DNA of 27,301 nt from IMG/VR virus record IMGVR_UViG_3300044644_001164, positions 1 through 27,301 of that record; one strand, 5' to 3'. The notes under the pieces are model-generated. The model had not been told where the DNA came from. It searched no databases and saw only the letters and a program-made list of their open reading frames with translations. The first letter of the stretch is position 1; each line of letters starts with the position of its first letter. This DNA comes from a virus. The position numbers and the translations under genes are program-made. Positions 22,356-27,301 of this stretch are shown here, piece after piece.

Positions 22356-24227
22356 TTACTTCCCCTTTGCCTCAAGTTGTTTCATTAGGGCGTACATACG
22401 TTTAGCGCCCTTTCTACGTGATCCTTGGCCCATGGCACGTACTGCCTTGGCCGTAAATACAAATTCACCATCTGATAACATCGCTGGAACAGAATCAGAA
22501 GTCCCGGTGCCTGGACCGCTGATTGGGCCTGTTTTACGAGGGAAATCTTTAAGCGATGCAATACCGCCTTTTGCTAGTGCAACTGGTGCAGGAGCTGCTG
22601 CGGTTTGGTATGGATTGTTTTGACGAGCATACGGATTAGGACCGTAAGTAGTGTTAACGCCACCAAAAGACAAGCCATACTTGTCAGGTTCAGCGGCCAA
22701 TAAATCAGCACCTGTTGTCTTGAACATGTCTGCATTTGCAGGTGGAGTCGCTGGAATAGGTTTAAACGCACCACCTAGATAAGCAGCACCAAGGCCTACG
22801 GCTGCCATTGGACCGTATTTAGATAGCATCCCAGGTAAGGCATCTTTATATGCCTCTGATAAAACAGAACCAGCAGGAGCTTTTAATACTTCCTGTGCCG
22901 TAACACCAAATTTATCTTGCACTGATTTAAGGGCGTCTGACATGCCTTGTTCTTGTATAGCAGAAGGAGAAATATTTTTATACGCAGCAGAAGCGGCGTC
23001 ACCTAAATTACCCGCTTTTAAGGAGTCCATCACACCTGGTGTAGGAGGTTGGTATGCAGCGTTAGGGGTGAATGAGCCTTCTACAATAGGGGCTGGAGTC
23101 GCGCCTATTGTAGGAGCCGCGGGCATTGGTGCTGGAGCCGCTGGCATTGGAACACCCTGAATGCCTTGAAGGCCCTGGGCACCTTGAACACCTTGGGATA
23201 TATCAAAGGTAGATACGTCCGGAATAGCAGGCGTGGCTAAAGAATCGAGGCCTCCAGTTGGGGTAAAGCTTCCCTCTACAACAGGTGCCGGGGTAGAAGG
23301 AGCACCTGCTGCTGCAGTAGAGCTAGGAGACATGATGCCTGTTACAGCACCCGCCACTGCGCCTGAGATGATACCGCCTTTAAGCGCTTGTCCTAATTTC
23401 TGACCAGACGCAAGGTTAACAAGCGTGCTACCTGCAAATGTATTTACTGCAGTCGCCAATGCGGCATTTGTAATACCTAGTGCTGGGGCCAAAGGTCCCA
23501 TGAAGTATACAGCGGCCATGGTAAGCGCTATCCTGCCGATTGGGCTTTGCGCTATTTTCTTAATTACTTTACCTACGCCTTTAACAACACCTTTAACAAC
23601 TTTACCGATTTTCTTAAATGCTTTCTTTAAGAAGAATTCAGGAAGACCTGTTACTGGATTGATTGTGCCGCTACCGCCACGGCTGCGTAAAAGAGCTGCT
23701 TCACCCGGTGTAATGTGGGCAAGCATGGTATCGCCATTACGGCCCATATTTGCAAGCTCTTGTGAAATGGTTTTAGCATTAATGATTCCACCATCAGCAT
23801 AGGCTGGAACGGCAGGCGCCATAGGTGCTTGTTGAGCATCTAGTTGGTCAAGTGCTAAATTAAATGCAGCAAAGAAGGCAGGGTCGAACTGTTCTGGAAG
23901 TAAATCTTCCGGCACGCCTTCTGCAAGAAGTTCCATACGGTCTTCTGTGTAGTCCTCAGGAGCAGCAAGAATGCCGTCTACCATTTCTTGTAATGCGTCA
24001 ATGACTTCTGGAGATAAGTTCATGGCCGCTAGTTCACGGATAAACTCGTCTGCCGCTGCAGGGTCTACTTCCGCAATGCCGCCTAAGATGTCTTTATTGA
24101 ATTCGCGAGGATTGTTTTTAGCGTAGCTTTCAATAACCGGACTAAACTTAGACGGGTCAATTTGACCGCCTGCCTCTTGTGGTTGCCCTTCGGGCAATGC
24201 CATAATACCCTGCATTTCTTCTGCCAT
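22356..24227 (-). CDS. Putative internal virion protein with membrane-active segment
   Basis: A 623-residue protein. The N-terminus (24-130) is an acidic helical domain with LSPEVIDALQEMVDGILAAP. It is followed by DTMLAHITPGEAALLRSRGG and GTINPVTGLPEFF (167-199), a familiar phage signature. Residues 199-226 are Lys-rich and amphipathic (KKAFKKIGKVVKGVVKGVGK), next to a hydrophobic stretch (232-270) and a glycine-zipper (284-299). Residues 346-360 form five collagen-like Gly-x-Gln triplets. The end carries MLSDGEFVFTAKAVR, seen in several large virion proteins. A DNA-ejection or membrane-penetration role is inferred. Confidence 0.6.
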   Translation of the reverse strand: MAEEMQGIMALPEGQPQEAGGQIDPSKFSPVIESYAKNNPREFNKDILGGIAEVDPAAADEFIRELAAMNLSPEVIDALQEMVDGILAAPEDYTEDRMELLAEGVPEDLLPEQFDPAFFAAFNLALDQLDAQQAPMAPAVPAYADGGIINAKTISQELANMGRNGDTMLAHITPGEAALLRSRGGSGTINPVTGLPEFFLKKAFKKIGKVVKGVVKGVGKVIKKIAQSPIGRIALTMAAVYFMGPLAPALGITNAALATAVNTFAGSTLVNLASGQKLGQALKGGIISGAVAGAVTGIMSPSSTAAAGAPSTPAPVVEGSFTPTGGLDSLATPAIPDVSTFDISQGVQGAQGLQGIQGVPMPAAPAPMPAAPTIGATPAPIVEGSFTPNAAYQPPTPGVMDSLKAGNLGDAASAAYKNISPSAIQEQGMSDALKSVQDKFGVTAQEVLKAPAGSVLSEAYKDALPGMLSKYGPMAAVGLGAAYLGGAFKPIPATPPANADMFKTTGADLLAAEPDKYGLSFGGVNTTYGPNPYARQNNPYQTAAAPAPVALAKGGIASLKDFPRKTGPISGPGTGTSDSVPAMLSDGEFVFTAKAVRAMGQGSRRKGAKRMYALMKQLEAKGK

Positions 24228-24314
24228 GTTTAACCTTTCCCAAATACATAAATGGCCTCACAGGGCCGCACCTCGGTAAGGGAGGCGAAGATGTTGTAAT
24301 TATGAGCTATTTTA

Positions 24315-24653
24315 CTAGTTCCTGTCTACAAGTAATGCAGAAACAGAGACATTTAATCCAGTAGCTGAGGATGTAATTTTTAATATGTCAGTGGCCTCTA
24401 GTATCAAAGGTCCGGCCACCTTGCCCGAAAGTAAATCAATATACGAATTAGCAGCTACCGCCATTGCAGGAGCCACGGTCACCGTACCTGTCCCTAAAGG
24501 AGAAAAAGCAGCAGTCACATTGATAGATCCACCGGTTGTATTAGCCACAATAATGGACCGTACAATAGCCGCAGTAGCATCTGGAACCGTAAGAATATTA
24601 TCGGTAGTTGCCCCACTAAATTCTTTGTAGTAACGTTTATATAGGTTTGCCAT
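24315..24653 (-). CDS. Small beta-rich virion protein
   Basis: A 112-residue Ala/Thr/Val-rich protein with pattern ILTVPDATAAIVRSIIVANT (20-39), an N-x-T-x-x-G-x-x pair, and a later DILKITSSATGLNVSVSAL. It matches a well-spread class of short phage structural proteins with a jelly-roll or Ig-like look, often decoration or tail/fibre proteins. It starts in a TAATG overlap with the 58-codon gene. Confidence 0.55.
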   Translation of the reverse strand: MANLYKRYYKEFSGATTDNILTVPDATAAIVRSIIVANTTGGSINVTAAFSPLGTGTVTVAPAMAVAANSYIDLLSGKVAGPLILEATDILKITSSATGLNVSVSALLVDRN

Positions 24654-24829
24654 TATCTTCCAAAAAACCAGGCCATAGCCTCAGCTTTATCCTCAGTTAC
24701 GTTAGGTGTGTAATTACTATTAAGCTGCAAAATGATTTGCTCTACGGACCTAATCAATTGGTCAATCTGAGGAGGACTATATTCCACCGTAGCCGCGTTA
24801 GGCAAACGAACGTTATTAATTTTACTCAT
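24653..24829 (-). CDS. Short conserved virion-block protein, 58 codons
   Basis: Begins in an ATGA overlap with the 620-aa gene and ends in a TAATG overlap with the 112-aa gene, which supports real translation. The product MSKINNVRLPNAATVEYSPP is followed by QIDQLIRSVEQIILQLNSNY and ends AMAWFFGR. I recognise this class of short protein between the tail/stabilisation and decoration-type genes of environmental podovirus-like phages; its role is unknown. Confidence 0.7.
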   Translation of the reverse strand: MSKINNVRLPNAATVEYSPPQIDQLIRSVEQIILQLNSNYTPNVTEDKAEAMAWFFGR

Positions 24830-26688
24830 CGTAGACCATCCGGTTCAATATCCACGCGCAGCGTACCGAAGCGCCAATTACTATTTACTTCATCCGTTTC
24901 AATACTTACTGAAATCTGCCGGCCACGAGCCCTTGTGTCTACCTTCTCCGTATTAGGATTAATAATATAAGGGTCAAGAGAACTTACCACAGCGGTGTCT
25001 GATGGGAAAGCGCGAAGTAAAAGATGAACTGTCATGTTCCCTACGAAATTCCTAAAGTCAGGGATAAATCGTTTCATAAACATGATTTGATCACCATCGC
25101 CAATGTCAAAATAGCCTGATTTCAAATACGCGGTAATAGGCTGGTCTACTGCATTTACTCCTGTTTCTTGGAAATACACAATAGAACGACCTGCAGTAAG
25201 GCCGCCGACAGTCGGACCGACTGGCGTAGCAATACTATCAACGAGGTATTCAGCGGCTATGGGCCTGTCGTAACTTCCGATATCTTTCCAGGCAGTACGT
25301 TCCATTGTACCTATAGACCAAACTCCTTCTATGTAGTCATAGGTTACGTATCGATTAATGTATTCCGAATCAGCCGTGCAATACCACCACGTCACTTCAT
25401 TGTACTCAGAGTTAACGCCAATGTGCACTTTGGTATTCTGGACCTTATTAAAATCCTTAAACACATAGTCTTGAACAGTACACGGGATTTTTTTAACCGT
25501 ACCATCAAAGACGTAGAACGCACCAAGGCTCATCCACATAGCAACGCCGTTGACATCGGCTGCAGCATGAGGCCCGACCAGTCCGCAGTTAGTGCCTAGT
25601 TGAGAGAAACCAAAAGTGTATGGAGGACCTACATATTGCATACCATGCAAGGAGGTATCGGTAAATATAAGAATCTGACCACGTGATCGAATAGCTGACA
25701 CGATGTGACTACCGTCCGTGAGCCGTTGTCCGCCGGCCGTGTTGGTTGCAGTAGGCTCAAAGTTTGCAATGTCCTCTTGGTCTGAGAAACGAACATACAT
25801 AGGGTCTTGAGAGGAGGAAGTGCCAATGACATCTTCGGTACCAAGGCAAACAAGGTGCCTATCTGGAGTAGATACTAGAGCAAATGTACTGGTTGTAGGG
25901 GCACCGGCAATTTGTACAGCAGGAGTGTTTGCTCCTACACTGGTGTCCCATAGATACGTTCCGCCATTTACTAGTTGGCAAATGACATCTTCGCCATAAC
26001 TATCTAACTGCCATACCCTAGAATCTAAAGAACTCCCGGTAACAGCAGCTGGGTCGCGAGGCGTGCCCCATGTAGAAAGGCCCCATGTACCTGTTCCCCA
26101 GCCAAAGTCAAAGTAGCTGACATCAGAACCAATGCCTATTTGATAGTCTATGTCGGCAGTACCTGCAAGGCTCGCGGTGCTTGTTGCATTGACCGAGGCA
26201 ATAATAGTGTATTGAGTTCCGGTGAGTACTTGTTGTACTTCATATTCTCCGTCTAAGGTGGCATTTGGTATGCCACCCGGATTACCTGTTACACCCGAAA
26301 TAATTACAAAGTCACCGGCCTGTACGTTTGTGGTAAGGTCATTGACTCCTACCACATTACTGCCAACTGTCGTACTAAAAGTGGCCGTGGTGGTAGTTTC
26401 ACGAATAGGGGTAATGTCTTCCCACTGCGATCCAATTCCGACGTATAATTTTCGAGTAGTGCCTACCATGATATAGGGAACACCATCTAAAGCGTTCCAG
26501 GTAAACACCTCACTAATCATGCCTATTAGGTATTGAGCATCAAGGTTAAAATATTGCCAGCCGCCTATCTTCTCCGGTAAACCATCTTGAAACCGCACAT
26601 AATCACTGTCCACCCAGCCGCCTTCGGCACCGTATTCGGTGTTTTGTTTGTCAATTCCGGGTTTCAATGCAAGTTTCAAAAGGGCCAT
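24826..26688 (-). CDS. Tail or DNA-stabilisation-like virion protein
   Basis: A 620-residue, beta-rich protein beginning MALLKLALKPGIDKQNTEYG with VRFQDGLPEKIGGWQYFN. It contains regular beta-strand segments, including LVNGGTYLWDTS and DRHLVCLGTEDV, and ends in a beta domain (SVSIETDEVNSNWRFGTLRV). The layout fits the tail or packaged-DNA stabilisation protein (P22 gp10-like) class in environmental podovirus-like phages, but I can only assign it as a tail/portal-associated structural protein. It follows the lysozyme gene with one base between and overlaps the 58-codon gene by ATGA. Confidence 0.65.
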   Translation of the reverse strand: MALLKLALKPGIDKQNTEYGAEGGWVDSDYVRFQDGLPEKIGGWQYFNLDAQYLIGMISEVFTWNALDGVPYIMVGTTRKLYVGIGSQWEDITPIRETTTTATFSTTVGSNVVGVNDLTTNVQAGDFVIISGVTGNPGGIPNATLDGEYEVQQVLTGTQYTIIASVNATSTASLAGTADIDYQIGIGSDVSYFDFGWGTGTWGLSTWGTPRDPAAVTGSSLDSRVWQLDSYGEDVICQLVNGGTYLWDTSVGANTPAVQIAGAPTTSTFALVSTPDRHLVCLGTEDVIGTSSSQDPMYVRFSDQEDIANFEPTATNTAGGQRLTDGSHIVSAIRSRGQILIFTDTSLHGMQYVGPPYTFGFSQLGTNCGLVGPHAAADVNGVAMWMSLGAFYVFDGTVKKIPCTVQDYVFKDFNKVQNTKVHIGVNSEYNEVTWWYCTADSEYINRYVTYDYIEGVWSIGTMERTAWKDIGSYDRPIAAEYLVDSIATPVGPTVGGLTAGRSIVYFQETGVNAVDQPITAYLKSGYFDIGDGDQIMFMKRFIPDFRNFVGNMTVHLLLRAFPSDTAVVSSLDPYIINPNTEKVDTRARGRQISVSIETDEVNSNWRFGTLRVDIEPDGLR

Positions 26689-26689
26689 T

Positions 26690-27184
26690 TTATTCTTTCC
26701 TAAACAGTGCTGCTTCGTCTTTGCGGCGTATATCTAGTCCTTTCAAGACCTTACCGCCGGCTTTATTATACTTGAGAAGACTCGTAATAGCACCTGCTTT
26801 ATCGCCACGCAAAAGCGCCTGACGGAGGGTTGACCGCTGAAGTACACCAAGACCAAGGTTAAAGCTAAAACTAACCAGAGCATCAAATTCATTCTGTGAA
26901 AGTCGTATAGGTAGATAACGGGCAACCCCTCGTTCAAATCGTACGACATCCTTAGCCAGTATTGAGTCAACTTCTTCTTCGCTCCATCTACGGTTATCTT
27001 GTGGTTTTAGTGGGTACGCTTTACGAGCAGCCATACCTTCTGGAGTAGACGGTATCTTAGCTTGCTCCGGGTACATCACATGCCCAACACCAATTGTCCA
27101 AAGCTTAGCAGGGCATTGATACGGTTTGTACCTAACGCCCTCGTGGTGCTTAAGCATTTTAATCAGTTCTTTACTTGCCTTCAC
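26690..27184 (-). CDS. GH24 endolysin (phage lysozyme)
   Basis: A glycoside hydrolase 24 muramidase that cuts peptidoglycan for host lysis. From the GTG at 27184 it has 164 residues; a TTG at 27223 would add 13. I prefer the GTG because it overlaps the upstream gene by only 14 bases and gives the usual short N-terminus. The site reads HHEGVRYKPYQCPAKLWTIG: catalytic Glu and, 15 residues on, Thr are present. The position of T4 Asp20 is Cys here, a substitution seen in other phage lysozymes and tolerated. It has no signal peptide or SAR anchor, so it needs a holin; the partial membrane gene upstream is the candidate. Confidence 0.85.
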   Translation of the reverse strand: MKASKELIKMLKHHEGVRYKPYQCPAKLWTIGVGHVMYPEQAKIPSTPEGMAARKAYPLKPQDNRRWSEEEVDSILAKDVVRFERGVARYLPIRLSQNEFDALVSFSFNLGLGVLQRSTLRQALLRGDKAGAITSLLKYNKAGGKVLKGLDIRRKDEAALFRKE

Positions 27185-27301
27185 GATGCTTTTCCCATTG
27201 ACGAGAACCAAAGTAGAAGCCAATTATGCTACTTACAATTGCCATTTCATCATCAGAAAAGACTAAGCTCATTGCCGTCGTAAACTCAACACCAGTATAT
27301 A
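27171..27301 (-). CDS. Partial membrane protein, holin candidate (3' end)
   Basis: The 3' end of a leftward gene that enters from the window edge; 42 codons are visible, ending SSIIGFYFGSRQWEKHREGK before TAA. A hydrophobic AIVSSIIGFYFGSR segment followed by a basic tail is typical of small phage membrane proteins that stand directly before an endolysin. Its stop overlaps the endolysin start by about 14 bases. A holin or lysis-linked role is inferred from position; the N-terminal part is not visible. Confidence 0.6.
   Translation of the reverse strand, partial: YTGVEFTTAMSLVFSDDEMAIVSSIIGFYFGSRQWEKHREGK

Noticed and set aside
1-27301. tRNA genes or an integrase with an attachment site
   Set aside because: I found no cloverleaf with a GGTTCRA box in the gaps, and no tyrosine or serine recombinase motifs in any gene, so temperate lifestyle is not supported within this window.

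Overview
The window looks like part of a double-stranded DNA tailed-phage genome (Caudoviricetes), probably from an uncultured freshwater or marine phage of a betaproteobacterium. It carries a family A DNA polymerase with a proofreading domain, an SF1 helicase, an archaeo-eukaryotic-type primase, an SNF2 helicase with a RecB/Cas4-like nuclease, a GH24 endolysin, and a run of large Ala/Gly-rich virion proteins of a kind I know from environmental phage genomes. Most genes are on the minus strand, tightly packed, and joined by ATGA or TAATG stop/start overlaps. I see no terminase, portal, major capsid, integrase or tRNA gene. The ends are cut, with a gene partial at each edge.

The layout is as follows. 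(1) Bases 1-3670, left arm: small leftward early-type genes (an XF1762-family protein, a DUF3310 protein and several unknowns), one rightward HNH nuclease gene, and two non-coding regions (544-976 and 2983-3389) rich in repeats and palindromes. Two good leftward intrinsic terminators sit here, at about 894-930 and 3338-3367. (2) Bases 3390-6304: small leftward accessory genes, including several under 60 codons (pqqA, and ORFs of 27, 41, 49, 50 and 57 codons). (3) Bases 6370-13322: the leftward replication block, listed here from upstream to downstream: a 115-aa protein, a coiled-coil protein, a candidate ssDNA-binding protein, AEP primase, a small protein, SF1 helicase, DNA polymerase. (4) Bases 13406-15555: a rightward SNF2 helicase and PD-(D/E)XK nuclease pair. 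(5) Bases 15513-27301: the leftward virion and lysis block, from a membrane protein and endolysin through a tail/stabilisation-like protein to four large putative internal virion proteins.

The most interesting item is a 23-codon gene at 3461-3390 on the minus strand. It encodes a full PqqA-like peptide, the ribosomal precursor of the redox cofactor pyrroloquinoline quinone (PQQ), with the conserved Glu-x3-Tyr that forms the cofactor. It has its own Shine-Dalgarno, an upstream 13-bp stem-loop, a 16-bp palindrome over the ribosome-binding region, and an intrinsic terminator just after its stop. No other pqq gene is visible, so the peptide would have to be matured by host PqqB-E. This suggests a host with PQQ-dependent dehydrogenases. 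A methylotroph of the Methylophilales (XoxF methanol dehydrogenase) is my leading guess, but that is inference.

Second is the SF1 helicase, whose well-supported start leads to an in-frame TGA inside the Walker A loop while every downstream helicase motif is intact. Third is a set of tandem 40-bp dyad repeats and palindromes (3092-3390) and an ATTACGTC repeat cluster (542-872), which could be origin or operator regions.
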